Assembly: GCF_009646095.1 (NCBI RefSeq)
Contig: NZ_CP045725.1
Span: 3,585,866-3,649,865 of the forward strand
DNA length: 64,000 nucleotides
Direction of reading: 5' to 3'
From: Raineyella fluvialis
GTDB taxonomy: Bacteria > Actinomycetota > Actinomycetes > Propionibacteriales > Propionibacteriaceae
A model generated the notes under the pieces. The model had not been told where the DNA came from. It was given only the letters and a program-made list of their open reading frames with translations, and ran no database searches. This document shows positions 49,424 through 57,827 of this stretch, piece after piece. The position numbers were made by a program, and so were the translations under genes. Position 1 is the stretch's first letter. Each line of letters opens with the position of its first letter.

Positions 49424-50143
49424 ATGGTGAACGGCGAAACTCTTGAGGCGCGCTTGGCGATCCTGATCGATGCGGACAATGCCAGTGCGAGCCACATCGA
49501 AGAGCTGGTCGTCGAAGTGGCCAAGTATGGCAAGGCCAGTGTCCGCCGCGCTTATGGCGACTGGACGAAGCCGAACCTCAGCGGCTGGAAGTCGACCCTT
49601 CTGAACCACTCCATCCAGCCGATGCAGCAGTTCGGCAACACGTCCGGTAAGAACTCGACCGACAGCGCCATGATCATCGACGCCATGGATCTGCTCTATG
49701 CGGGCAACCTGGATGGCTTCTGCATTGTGTCCAGCGACAGTGACTTCACGCGGCTGGCGGCTCGCATCCGCGAGCAGGGGCTTACTGTTTACGGATTCGG
49801 CGAGCGCAAGACGCCCTTGGCCTTCGTCGCAGCCTGCGACACCTTCATCTACATCGAGAACCTCACGGTCAAGCCTGCGCCTGCGGCCGATCAGGTGACC
49901 ACGCCGTGGAAGCGCAGTTCGAAGCTGGACAAGCTGCTCGCCGAAGCGGTCGACGCGGCTTCAGCCGACAAGGGGTGGGCTCCTCTTAGCGCAGTGGGTA
50001 GTAATCTCTCCCGCTTGGCGTCCGACTTCGACTCTCGCACGTGGGGCTACCCCAAACTGAGCGACTTGGTGCAAGCGCATCCTGACTACGTCGTCCTTTA
50101 TGGGCCCAACGGCGGCGGGGCCATGAAAGTCCGGAGAAAGTGA
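49424..50143 (+). CDS. NYN-domain nuclease-like protein with OST-HTH/LOTUS domain
   Basis: 239 residues. NYN (PIN-like) domain at about 10-150: ILIDADNA with the acidic pair D16/D18, NSTDSAMIIDAMDLLY and IVSSDSDFTRLAARI with the third acidic site. C-terminus about 165-239 is an OST-HTH/LOTUS-like domain (WAPLSAVGSNLSRLASDFDSRTWGYPKLSDLV), usually RNA-binding. This pairing (LabA/DUF88 class) is thought to process RNA. ATG 49424 follows GGGGGATGCG. Codon use is a little less GC-rich than its neighbours. Followed by a strong terminator. Confidence 0.85.
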   Translation: MVNGETLEARLAILIDADNASASHIEELVVEVAKYGKASVRRAYGDWTKPNLSGWKSTLLNHSIQPMQQFGNTSGKNSTDSAMIIDAMDLLYAGNLDGFCIVSSDSDFTRLAARIREQGLTVYGFGERKTPLAFVAACDTFIYIENLTVKPAPAADQVTTPWKRSSKLDKLLAEAVDAASADKGWAPLSAVGSNLSRLASDFDSRTWGYPKLSDLVQAHPDYVVLYGPNGGGAMKVRRK

Positions 50144-50154
50144 CGTTACGCGAC

Positions 50155-50185
50155 ACAGTGCCGGACACGAGATGTCCGGCACTGT
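50155..50185. terminator. Strong hairpin terminator, probably bidirectional
   Basis: Perfect 13-base stem (50155-50167 with 50173-50185) and a 5-base loop CGAGA, 12 bases after the NYN stop and before the convergent MFS gene. Confidence 0.75.
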
Positions 50186-50236
50186 CGCCTTCGAGTCAGG
50201 AACATCGAGGAATCCCTGACCGCCCGCAGGGGCCGA

Positions 50237-51934
50237 TCACTCCCGCATGGTGGCCACCAACTGTTGCAGCACCTTCGGATCAGCCTTGCCGAGCTGGTTC
50301 AGCAGCGCGGCTTTCTCGACAGCCTCCAGGTCTGCCAGGGACAGGGCGCTGAGGCGGCTGAGGATGGCGGCCTTCGCGTCGTCCGGCGGGAGCTGAGGAG
50401 CCGGGGTCGGCGCGACCGCCACCTTGTTGAGGTCACGGCTCCCGCCACCCTTGGGGACGGTCAGGGCGATGGACAGCATGGCACCGAGGCAGAGCAGCAG
50501 GTTGAACACCATGACGAACATGCCTGCCTGCCGCAGGTCGATGTTGCCCTGGACACCTTCGAAGTGCACCGTCTCGCCGAGGATGGATCCCTGTCCCAGG
50601 AAGCCGGTGAAGATGGCCAGCGACACGGCTGCCCCGATCGCGCCGCCCAGGGACGAAGCCATCTTGTAGATACCGGCGCCCGCCCCCGCCTGGTCAGCAG
50701 GAAGGTTGGACAGGGCGGCGTCGGTGGAGGGGGTGGCGTAGAACGCCAGGCCGAGCCCGAACAGGGTGTAGGCGACAGCGGCAAGGATCTTGTACTGCGA
50801 CAGGAGCACCCAGGTCGGGATGAGCAGGACGCAGGTGAGCGCCACGATGATGCTTCCCCACATCATCGGCTTGCGCGGGCCGAAACGCTGGAGCAGCTTC
50901 TCGCCCACGCGGATGAAGGCGATGATCGCGACGGCGTAACCGATGGTCAACAGCCCTGCCTGGAACGCGGATACGTAGTCGGGAGCACCAGGGGTGCGCG
51001 CCTTCTGCAGCATCTGCTGACTGACGATCAGCAGGCCGATGGTGGCGTTGAGGATGAAGTTCGAGATCGTCGCGCCGGTGAACGTCGTGTTCCGGAAGAG
51101 CGCGAAGTCGACGAACGGCGCCGCCTGCCGCTTCTCCCAGAGGACGAAGACGGTCAGGCCGACGATGGCGATGGCAGACAGGCCGAGCGTCATCGGACTG
51201 ACCCAGCCGAGCTGCTTGCCGAAGATGAGGACGATCATCAGGGCCAGCACCGAGACCAGGAACAGGACCAGACCCAGCACGTCGAAGGCAGACTTCTCGC
51301 GCTGCTCGACCTTGCTCTCCGGCGTGCCGAGGATCATGAAGAACGACACCACCGAGACAGCGATCGAGGTGCCGAAGATCCACTGCCACCCGATGTTGCT
51401 GGCGACGATGCCACCGAAGATGGCCGCCAGCCCTGAGCCACCCCACGAGCCGATCGACCACATGGACACGGCACGCTGCCGGCCCTTCCCGTCCCAGTAC
51501 GTCTTCACCAGAGCCATCGACGCCGGCATGATGCATGCCGCCGAGAGGCCCTGGATCGCGCGGCCGACGAGCATCAGCCACAGGGCCGCTGCACCGCTGG
51601 CCAGCATGACCAGCGCGGAGCCGATGATGCCGAGGACGAGGCCGACAAGGGTGACCCGGACGCGACCCATCCGGTCGGCCGTACGCCCCATCACGACGAT
51701 GAACATGCCGGAGAACAGCGCGGTGATCGACACCGCGAGGTTCATCTGCTGGAGGCTGATGAAGGTGTGGCCGCCGGTATTGACGTTCTCGAGGATCTTC
51801 GGGGCGACCGTGCCGACCGTTCCGGCGAACAGCCAGAAGGTGACGACAGCCATGACGATGCCCCAGAGGAGCTTCTCGGTTCCTTGGTACCCCTGATTGA
51901 CCGGGGCCGCAGTCGCGACTGTTGACGCGCTCAC
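50237..51934 (-). CDS. MFS transporter, DHA2/EmrB-QacA type (14 helices)
   Basis: 565 residues with about 14 membrane helices. Motif A region RTADRMGRVRV and motif C-like GRAIQGLSAACIMPAS fit drug:proton antiporters of the DHA2 family. The C-terminal about 60 residues form a cytoplasmic tail. GTG 51934 overlaps the M20 stop by 4 bases. Coupling to an M20 amidohydrolase suggests uptake or export of an N-acyl amino acid or peptide, but the substrate is unknown. Confidence 0.9.
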   Translation of the reverse strand: MSASTVATAAPVNQGYQGTEKLLWGIVMAVVTFWLFAGTVGTVAPKILENVNTGGHTFISLQQMNLAVSITALFSGMFIVVMGRTADRMGRVRVTLVGLVLGIIGSALVMLASGAAALWLMLVGRAIQGLSAACIMPASMALVKTYWDGKGRQRAVSMWSIGSWGGSGLAAIFGGIVASNIGWQWIFGTSIAVSVVSFFMILGTPESKVEQREKSAFDVLGLVLFLVSVLALMIVLIFGKQLGWVSPMTLGLSAIAIVGLTVFVLWEKRQAAPFVDFALFRNTTFTGATISNFILNATIGLLIVSQQMLQKARTPGAPDYVSAFQAGLLTIGYAVAIIAFIRVGEKLLQRFGPRKPMMWGSIIVALTCVLLIPTWVLLSQYKILAAVAYTLFGLGLAFYATPSTDAALSNLPADQAGAGAGIYKMASSLGGAIGAAVSLAIFTGFLGQGSILGETVHFEGVQGNIDLRQAGMFVMVFNLLLCLGAMLSIALTVPKGGGSRDLNKVAVAPTPAPQLPPDDAKAAILSRLSALSLADLEAVEKAALLNQLGKADPKVLQQLVATMRE

Positions 51935-53160
51935 TGCTCTGCTGTTTCCTTTCCGAAATAGGCCATGGCCGCGACGACGATGGCTTCAGTCCCGGTGCGC
52001 AACGTCGGCTGCATTGCCGGCGCGAAACCCGGATTGTGATTGGGGAATACCGGCATGCCCGGCAGGAATCCCCCGGTGAACCAATACACGTACGGAGCCC
52101 CGAAAGCCTCCGGAATGGTGGAGAAGTCTTCGGAGGCCGTCACCGGCTCACCGACGGCCACCCGGTCCTCGCCGAAGTGGTCCCGGAAGGCGTCCATGAC
52201 CTTCGCCGTCTGCTCGGCCGAGTTGTGGGTCAGCGGGTAGTGGTCGTAGTACTCGAAGTCAGGTTCCCGGGGCGACCCGGCGGCCTGGCACTCGGCCCGG
52301 ACGATGCGCTCGATCGAGGCGAGGATGGTGTCGCGCACCTCGGTGTCGTACGCACGGATATTGACCCGCAGGACAGCGTTGTCCGGGATGATGTTGGCCT
52401 TCGTCCCGGCCTGCAGACTGCCGACGGTGACCACGCCGAAGTCGCCGGGGGCCAGGACGCGCGCCACGATCGACTGCAGGCTCTGGACGATCGACGCGGC
52501 AAGCAGCACCGGGTCGATCCCCAGATGCGGCATCGACCCGTGCGAGCCCTTGCCGTAGACGGTGATCCGGATGGAGTCGGCCGCCGACATGACAGCTCCG
52601 GGCCGGCTCGCCACGTTCCCGGCCACGCCCGGCATCACGTGCTGGGCCAGGCAGACGTCGGGCGTCGGCACCGCGCCGACGAGCCCCTCGTCCACCATCC
52701 GCCGGGAGCCGGCGGCCAGTTCCTCGGCGGGCTGGAAGAGGGCGATGTAGGTGCCACTCCACCTGTCCTTGCTCGCGGAGAGCAACTCCGCCGCCCCGAG
52801 CCCGGCCGTGACGTGAACGTCGTGTCCGCAGGCGTGCATGACGGGCACGGTGTTGCCCTGGTCGTCGACGGCCGTGACCTGCGAAGCGTACGGGAGACCG
52901 GTGTTCTCCTTCACCGGCAGGGCGTCCATGTCGGCGCGTGCCAGGACCGTCGGTCCCTCGCCGTTGGCGAGGACGCCGACAACGCCCCCACCGATCCGCT
53001 GCACCTCGTAGCCGAAGGACTCGAGGCGACGGACGATCTCGGCGCTGGTCTCGGTCTCCTGGAAGGAGAGTTCGGGGTGGGCATGGAGCTGCTGGTACAG
53101 CTTCTCCTGCCAGGCGGTGGTGGCATCGAGGCCGGCGAGTACCGGCGTGACGTTGGACAT
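51931..53160 (-). CDS. M20 family amidohydrolase (AbgA/hippurate-hydrolase-like)
   Basis: 409 residues from ATG 53160. Metal-binding HACGHDVHVT and the acidic ASEDFS near the end, a dimerisation domain in the middle (GKGSHGSMPHLGIDP) and DMDALPVKENTG identify an M20D amidohydrolase that removes an acyl group from an N-acyl amino acid. A GAGAGG site lies about 10 bases upstream. First gene of a two-gene operon with the MFS transporter. Confidence 0.92.
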   Translation of the reverse strand: MSNVTPVLAGLDATTAWQEKLYQQLHAHPELSFQETETSAEIVRRLESFGYEVQRIGGGVVGVLANGEGPTVLARADMDALPVKENTGLPYASQVTAVDDQGNTVPVMHACGHDVHVTAGLGAAELLSASKDRWSGTYIALFQPAEELAAGSRRMVDEGLVGAVPTPDVCLAQHVMPGVAGNVASRPGAVMSAADSIRITVYGKGSHGSMPHLGIDPVLLAASIVQSLQSIVARVLAPGDFGVVTVGSLQAGTKANIIPDNAVLRVNIRAYDTEVRDTILASIERIVRAECQAAGSPREPDFEYYDHYPLTHNSAEQTAKVMDAFRDHFGEDRVAVGEPVTASEDFSTIPEAFGAPYVYWFTGGFLPGMPVFPNHNPGFAPAMQPTLRTGTEAIVVAAMAYFGKETAEQ

Positions 53161-53305
53161 CAGGAATACATCCTCTCGACGTGTCGCGGCGTCGAGTCGG
53201 TCCCATGGCAACAGGACGGCCGGCGCCCATGAATACAGGAATATGGGCTGAGCAGCGGCGGTAATCGGCGAGAATGCCGTGGGCTTCCGCCAACCTGACA
53301 TCACA

Positions 53306-53336
53306 ATAGTACGATCGCCGGTTGAGAAAACGGCAA
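53306..53336 (-). promoter_or_regulatory. Candidate promoter of the amidohydrolase-MFS operon
   Basis: On the minus strand TTGCCG (53331-53336), a 19-base spacer and TACTAT (53306-53311), about 145 bases before the ATG. It lies in the AT-richer patch, which contains a CGATCG centre that could take a regulator. Confidence 0.4.
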
Positions 53337-53512
53337 TTATGGCGATGCTGAGGGGAAACTCTTGGCAACTCCCGGGCCTGGCTGGAGTGCAACGTCCTGA
53401 GTCGGCTGTGGCAGGCTGGGACGCATGGGGCGAGGGGTGGCCAGTGGCCACCGCGCAGGGTGGCCCTTCTGGAGTGTGACGGAAGGGCTCCGAGCCCGGC
53501 TCACTGCGTCGG

Positions 53513-53542
53513 TTGGCCGCGTGCTCGACGGCTCGCTATAGT
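53513..53542 (+). promoter_or_regulatory. Promoter of tRNA-Gly
   Basis: TTGGCC (53513-53518), an 18-base spacer and TATAGT (53537-53542), the same design as the tRNA-Pro promoter. Confidence 0.6.
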
Positions 53543-53569
53543 AGGGCCCTGCGTCACCCGGTGGCGCTC

Positions 53570-53643
53570 GCGGATGTAGCTCAATGGTAGAGCCCCAGTC
53601 TTCCAAACTGGCTACGCGGGTTCGATTCCCGTCATCCGCTCCA
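53570..53643 (+). tRNA. tRNA-Gly (anticodon UCC)
   Basis: 71 bases plus an encoded CCA (53641-53643). Acceptor stem GCGGATG pairs with CATCCGC (53633-53639); anticodon loop CTTCCAA gives UCC; T-loop TTCGATT. The sequence changes character immediately after it, so it may be the integration site of the island to the right. Confidence 0.96.
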
Positions 53644-53713
53644 GACATCCGGCCTTGTCAGAGCCACATTGAGACACCGGAATCGTTCGAATACAGGGGC
53701 CTCGACCGCGACG

Positions 53714-53733
53714 CGTGCAACATACGTGCAACA
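53714..53733. repeat. 9-base direct repeat beside tRNA-Gly
   Basis: CGTGCAACA at 53714-53722 and 53725-53733, an 11-base (one helical turn) period, 70 bases after the tRNA. It resembles integrase arm-type sites, but no integrase gene is seen. Confidence 0.5.
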
Positions 53734-53800
53734 GTGGTTTCAAGTTTCAAGTCCTCCCCCACCAGGGCAACCCCGAGCGGGTCGCGGAACGGGAGGACTC

Positions 53801-54070
53801 ATGTCGTTCACCTGCACAGTCGAGGACGGGCGCGCCTGCGTCAACGAGTACCTGAAGGCCGCAGCGCAGGACTACGACGTGCCGGCCATCGCGGAGGTTG
53901 AATGCCAGCTCGGCACCCCACGCCTGCCCACGATTGACGAGGACGTGCTGTGGGGTGAGTTCTGGGCCACCCTGTTCCGTCACGAGCGCGGCGCGGTCAA
54001 CATGCCCGAGTCTCCGTCGTGGTGGTTGGAGGGGACGGCTGGGACCGTGTGGCCCCTCCAGCAGGAGTAC
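53801..54070 (+). pseudogene. Fragment of an unrecognised gene
   Basis: ATG 53801 has GGGAGG 4 bases upstream and opens a frame of strongly GC-rich third positions (SFTCTVEDGRACVNEYL, TIDEDVLWGEFWATLF) for about 90 codons. At 54070 the composition turns abruptly AT-rich and the frame, though open to 54562, stops looking like coding DNA. I read this as a gene cut off by a rearrangement. No family was recognised. Confidence 0.45.
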
Positions 54071-54091
54071 TTTATTGCCATATTTACTCCT
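54063..54091. repeat. Inverted repeat at a composition break
   Basis: AGGAGTA (54063-54069) and TACTCCT (54085-54091) around an AT-rich 15-base centre, where the 53801 frame loses its coding character. Confidence 0.4.
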
Positions 54092-54306
54092 CCTGTAGGT
54101 GGGTGTCACACCACCGATCTGGGGCTGAGGACGGACTGCCTGCACAGGCAGACTCCGCCGAGGATCGACCGGATCCCGATCCGGAATGGACCACGTCGAC
54201 CCGCGGCCCTCGGTCGAGGATGCCCGCGACGCTGGACCGTACGCCGCACCTATCCCATCCTTGTGCGCACACGGGCAGGGGCCCGCATCCGTGGTGCTTG
54301 CACGTC

Positions 54307-54549
54307 CTACTCGGGTCCCCCCGGTCCGTCGCCGGTCAGGAAGGCGCCGAGGACAACCGCCGCGAGCAGGATCCCGTCGGCCACGATCTTCGTGGTGAGA
54401 TCCCTAATGGCGGCGCTCACCAGGATGATCGTCGCGACGAAGATGATCATGATCGTCCACCCCTGCCACGTCCTGGGTGACCAGCCCCAACCCAGATATC
54501 GCTTGGGACCAAACCAAGCAGTCCGTGTGACCCGCAGCTTTCCGCGCAT
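54307..54549 (-). CDS. Small membrane protein with WFGPKR-type start
   Basis: 80 residues from ATG 54549. The N-terminal WFGPKRYLGWGWSPRTWQGW block resembles small actinobacterial membrane proteins of unknown function. One hydrophobic segment (MIIFVATIILVSAAI) and a second (IVADGILLAAVVLGAFL) follow. No ribosome site. It lies inside the decayed region and could be a remnant or a cargo gene. Confidence 0.5.
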   Translation of the reverse strand: MRGKLRVTRTAWFGPKRYLGWGWSPRTWQGWTIMIIFVATIILVSAAIRDLTTKIVADGILLAAVVLGAFLTGDGPGGPE

Positions 54550-54994
54550 GGACCCACGGTAGAACCGGTCGCAACGAACCAGCGGACGGCCGATGCGCCG
54601 GACCGAAAGCAGTATCGGCCCACCTACCGGCTTCATCCCACGCCGCTGTTCTCAGCACCGATCATGTCACCACCGCGAGCGGACAGGATCATGGATCCCT
54701 GCAGACCCGATGATCGGGCAGGACCGGTGAGGACCTTCCATGCGACGTTGCCAACCACGCCCGTCAACGCGTAGTCGGACCCGACCAACGCACCCCGAGC
54801 TGGGCAGGTCGCATGGCCGTCCCGACGGTCGCAGATCCACTGCCAGGCAGCCGTTGCGCCACATGTCAACTACGGATCCTGTTCCCGATTACAGACCTCC
54901 CTTGGGATGCATCCTGGCCAGCAGTCGGACTGGTCTACCCTCTGAGCCGAGACATAGGGCAGAGGAGATCACCACGACCCCGACCTCATCGCGG
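54550..54994. other. No gene identified
   Basis: 445 bases with only short low-quality frames on both strands and no recognisable domain. It looks like decayed island DNA. Confidence 0.5.
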
Positions 54995-55168
54995 ATGCAC
55001 CGGTCGACTACCCCACGTAACAGGCGGTCCGACCGCCGTGTGTTGTCCGCCATCCTCATCGCTGGCACCTCCGCACTGGTGGTCAGCGGATGCACGAGCC
55101 AGGCCGGCACCGACAACGCAGGCAAGCGTGCCCAGCAGCACTACCTCCCCGACGCCAGTCCAAAGTAG
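54995..55168 (+). CDS. Short putative lipoprotein, possibly a remnant
   Basis: 57 residues. A basic start, a hydrophobic segment (LSAILIAGTSALVV) and VVSGC, a good lipobox. After it comes only about 25 residues, ending PDASPK. In the next frame, SSPATPADFHATIDPDIDHTSPAT continues to 55367 and may be the rest of the protein after an indel. No ribosome site of note. Confidence 0.35.
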   Translation: MHRSTTPRNRRSDRRVLSAILIAGTSALVVSGCTSQAGTDNAGKRAQQHYLPDASPK

Positions 55169-55406
55169 CCCGGCCACTCCCGCGGACTTCCACGCGACGA
55201 TCGACCCCGACATCGATCACACCAGCCCGGCGACAATGGCTCGATCCGGATGCGCGCTCTACGAGCGGAAGATCGACCCTGTTATCCAACGCAATGTAGC
55301 GGCACAGGACTTGGCCCCGATCATCCGAATCCAAATGCGCCGGCGGCGGTTGAAAACTGGTCGGTAACGGCGCTCGAGAAGTGAACACTCTCTCGACGAT
55401 TGGAGT

Positions 55407-55700
55407 GTGATCACTGTGGAGGATTGGGCGTTGATCAGGAGGCTGGCGGCGGAGGGGGTGCCGAAGGCTCAGATCGCGGCGAGGTTGGGGATCTCGCGGA
55501 CGACGGTGGTGAAGGCGGTGGCTTCGGATGGGCCGCCGCGGTCTGAGCGAAAACCTGCGGCGACGTCGTTCACGCCGTTCGAGGCCCGGGTGCGGGCGTT
55601 GTTGGATGAGACCCCGGACATGCCGGCCAGGCCGGATCCGGCTGACCGGCTGGCAGGTATGGGACCCAGCCACCTTCGAGCTACGCACATGGCTGGTTGA
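55407..55700 (+). pseudogene. istA: Truncated IS21-family transposase istA
   Basis: 97 codons from GTG 55407. VEDWALIRRLAAEGVPKAQIAA and RLGISRTTVVKAVAS are the IstA N-terminal helix-turn-helix, and TPFEARVRALLDETPDMPA follows as in this family. After about 80 residues the text breaks off; the DDE catalytic domain and istB are absent. PDPADRL after the break looks like a later part of the same protein, so an internal deletion is likely. An immobile remnant. Confidence 0.75.
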
Positions 55701-56041
55701 ACTGGTTAAAGGCGATCTTCCACGGGGTCGACCAACAGATGGTGATGTCCAGACCCCACATCAGAGGCAGGCAGGGGTCCACGACGCAGCGGGCGCAAGT
55801 TGCGGCCAGGGACTGCGCTCACACACCGGCCGACCCGGCATTGCCGGCCCAACGGCCGAACCTGGAGCCCACCTCGGCAGACCGGATCGCGCCAGAGTGC
55901 TGTGTGGCGTCTCGGGTACTGAATACTGTCAGTCAGACGATGATGAGGCCGACAACGAGGAACACAACGGGGCTTCGGCGGCGCCGGTCTTCCACCGGGG
56001 GCAGGCACGTTGGGCGCGCCATGTTAGTGTGGACTGTCAGG
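55701..56041. other. No gene identified
   Basis: 341 bases between the istA fragment and the DUF1643 gene. Short frames only, without recognisable domains; probably the tail of the IS remnant plus the promoter of the next gene. Confidence 0.5.
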
Positions 56042-56670
56042 ATGCAGGATATGGACTCGCGATCCGACGATCTTCTGCAACGCATGTACGCCTACCGCCA
56101 GACGGCTTCCTGGGCGGTGTGGGATGACGACAACATATCCTTCCCCACACGACCAGAAGGCCTCCATGCCCACGCCATCATGATCGCGGGTAACCCGGGC
56201 AAGGGCGCCTCAGACCCCACCCGTCATGACTGGATGAACTTCCACACCCGGGTAACCACAATGACGAGTTCCTGGCCCAAGCGTTCCGTTCGACGCCCTG
56301 TTGGGGCGGTTTCATGACTGACTTCCTCTCCCAGCAGGAATCCCGATCCGCCAGGGTCGACCGCACTACCCCCGCCCTGAAGGCCGGGCTCGACACCCTC
56401 ATCAGGCAACTGGGCACTCTGGAGGCCGACAACCCGCTGATCGTCCTCATCGGCACCGACGCCCTGAACCTGGCTCACGACGCGGCGCTGCCCCAGCTCG
56501 CCGCCGCCGTCCAAGCCAGCGCCGACACCCTGAACTGGGTCCACATCCCTCACTGCAGCCGGGCCAACGGACAAGTGCACCACCGCGACCCCGACCTCTA
56601 TCGACAGATAGTCGCGCGCGCACTCGCCCACCCGAGAATGAGGAGCCCGTGGAGATTGGAAGAATCCTGA
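56042..56670 (+). pseudogene. DUF1643 protein, frame broken near 56258
   Basis: ATG 56042, or ATG 56051. The first part ends HAHAIMIAGNPGKGASDPTRHDWMNF, a DUF1643-type sequence, then the frame shifts: one lost base near 56254-56260 takes it out of frame. The second part reads NDEFLAQAFRSTPCWGGFMTDF and continues to 56670 with VLIGTDALNL. Joined length is about 210 residues. DUF1643 proteins often sit in mobile and defence-rich islands; function unknown. Confidence 0.65.
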
Positions 56671-56734
56671 GCACAGCGATACGCAACTCCTGGAGTCGTT
56701 CCGGAGACCGAGCGCCGCTGTAACGGTTTCGGTC

Positions 56735-57142
56735 TCAGTGTCCACCCCGGACGTCACTTGATCCCGAAGTCGAATCCATCCTTCTGGCGATGGCCGAAGC
56801 GATCCCTGTGGAAGTTGCCCATGCTGCTGAGTTCAGCCGACGTCTGCCCGTACCGACTCGCGTGCAAAAGCATCTGCCTGGCCCCGACAGCAGCTCCAAC
56901 TGCTCAGCAAGTTCCTCATGGGGCGTCCTGCCATTGGGCTGCTTGTTGTCGACCATGCCCGCCGGAATGGCAAGGTAGCCCTTCAGGACCGCTGGGAGGT
57001 ATTCCCGCACCAGCGCCCCAACTCATACTCGAACGCGGCATCCCACGACTGCTGCTTGGCCTCCGCCTCGATCACCGCATCCAACGTCTTGGCACGTCTC
57101 GAGGACCGTGACATAGGTATCAGCGGGGAACCGATACTTGTT
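56735..57142 (-). pseudogene. Degenerate unidentified gene
   Basis: Coding-like pieces scattered over frames on the minus strand: NKYRFPADTYVTVLETCQD, then LDAVIEAEAKQQSWDAAFEY, then VREYLPAVLKGYLAIPAGM and TPHEELAEQLELLSGPG. At least two frame changes separate them. The family was not recognised. Together with the neighbours it shows decay between tRNA-Gly and the defence genes. Confidence 0.45.
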
Positions 57143-57698
57143 CTCCTTCGCCGTTCGTCGAGAACACCCAGGCCAAGGCCGCCGTCAAGCCGTCAGTCTC
57201 CCCGCGCCCGCAATGTCGGCTGCTGCGGGGCCGCGATTTGCGACGGAGTGAAAGTCTCACCCGAGTTGCTGTACCGCGCCTGGAGCGCGCAAGCGGGGAG
57301 CCATAAATCGCGCAACATCATGGCCACTGTCCTGATTCGCCAACTAGAACAGACAGACAAGCTAGACCAGCCAGACCAGCAGGTCGGCAGCCACGGGAGC
57401 AGAGCGCGCGTTGGGGCGCACATGTCTGACCGCTGGACACTGCAATCCAGGGAGGGGTGTCAGTCGAGGTCGGCTTCTTCCAGTGCGTCGTCGGCCTTCT
57501 CCCGGGGCCTCTTCGAGCTGCCATCACACGCGCATAGAATCGCATGGTCAGCTAGACCAGCTATACGAGCTAGACCAGCTGCTTGGAGTCCGACTCTTCA
57601 GCCTTGCCCGCAGCGATTGCCCGTTCACCTTCCTGAGAGACGTCTAAGCATGGGTATGGTGCTCCTATCCCCACCGGGCGAAGGAGCCTGCTACAGCG
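57143..57698. other. Non-coding stretch with iteron-like repeats
   Basis: 556 bases with no recognisable gene. It contains three exact 11-base repeats and a partial one, listed separately. Long open frames through it on the plus strand are chance extensions. Confidence 0.5.
57361..57579. repeat. 11-base repeats GCTAGACCAGC
   Basis: Exact copies at 57361-57371, 57551-57561 and 57569-57579, plus CCAGACCAGC at 57371-57380. They lie 240-460 bases before drmD. Possible regulator sites or a recombination relic. Confidence 0.6.
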
Positions 57699-57827
57699 AT
57701 GAGTCTCTGCATCAACCACCTCTCCGCACCCGGTGTCACGGTGTTGGTTGGCGGCTTGGACTGGCTGGTCACTTCCGTCGATCGGACGAGCGACAGGATC
57801 GGTCGTCAAGCAAGGAGAGTTTCATGA
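57699..57827 (+). CDS. Candidate 42-residue leader ORF of the drmD operon
   Basis: ATG 57699 to TGA 57827, whose stop overlaps the drmD ATG (TCATGA), the coupling used between most genes here. Mostly polar with a hydrophobic middle (VTVLVGGLDWLVTSV). The best ribosome site (AAGGAG) is 15 bases upstream, too far, so translation is uncertain. Confidence 0.3.
   Translation: MSLCINHLSAPGVTVLVGGLDWLVTSVDRTSDRIGRQARRVS

Larger units (their letters stand above)
53161..53569. other. Intergenic region between amidohydrolase operon and tRNA-Gly
   Basis: 409 bases with no convincing gene. It holds the leftward amidohydrolase promoter and the tRNA-Gly promoter. The 53290-53345 stretch is AT-richer than its surroundings. 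Confidence 0.6.

Noticed and set aside
55083..55688. A 201-codon minus-strand frame opposite the istA fragment
   Set aside because: Arg/Pro/His-rich and domain-free; antisense to the IstA sequence, so a shadow.
56918..57823. An upstream extension of about 300 codons to drmD
   Set aside because: The extension has no domain or codon bias, crosses decayed DNA, and ATG 57824 has an excellent ribosome site at the family-typical start.
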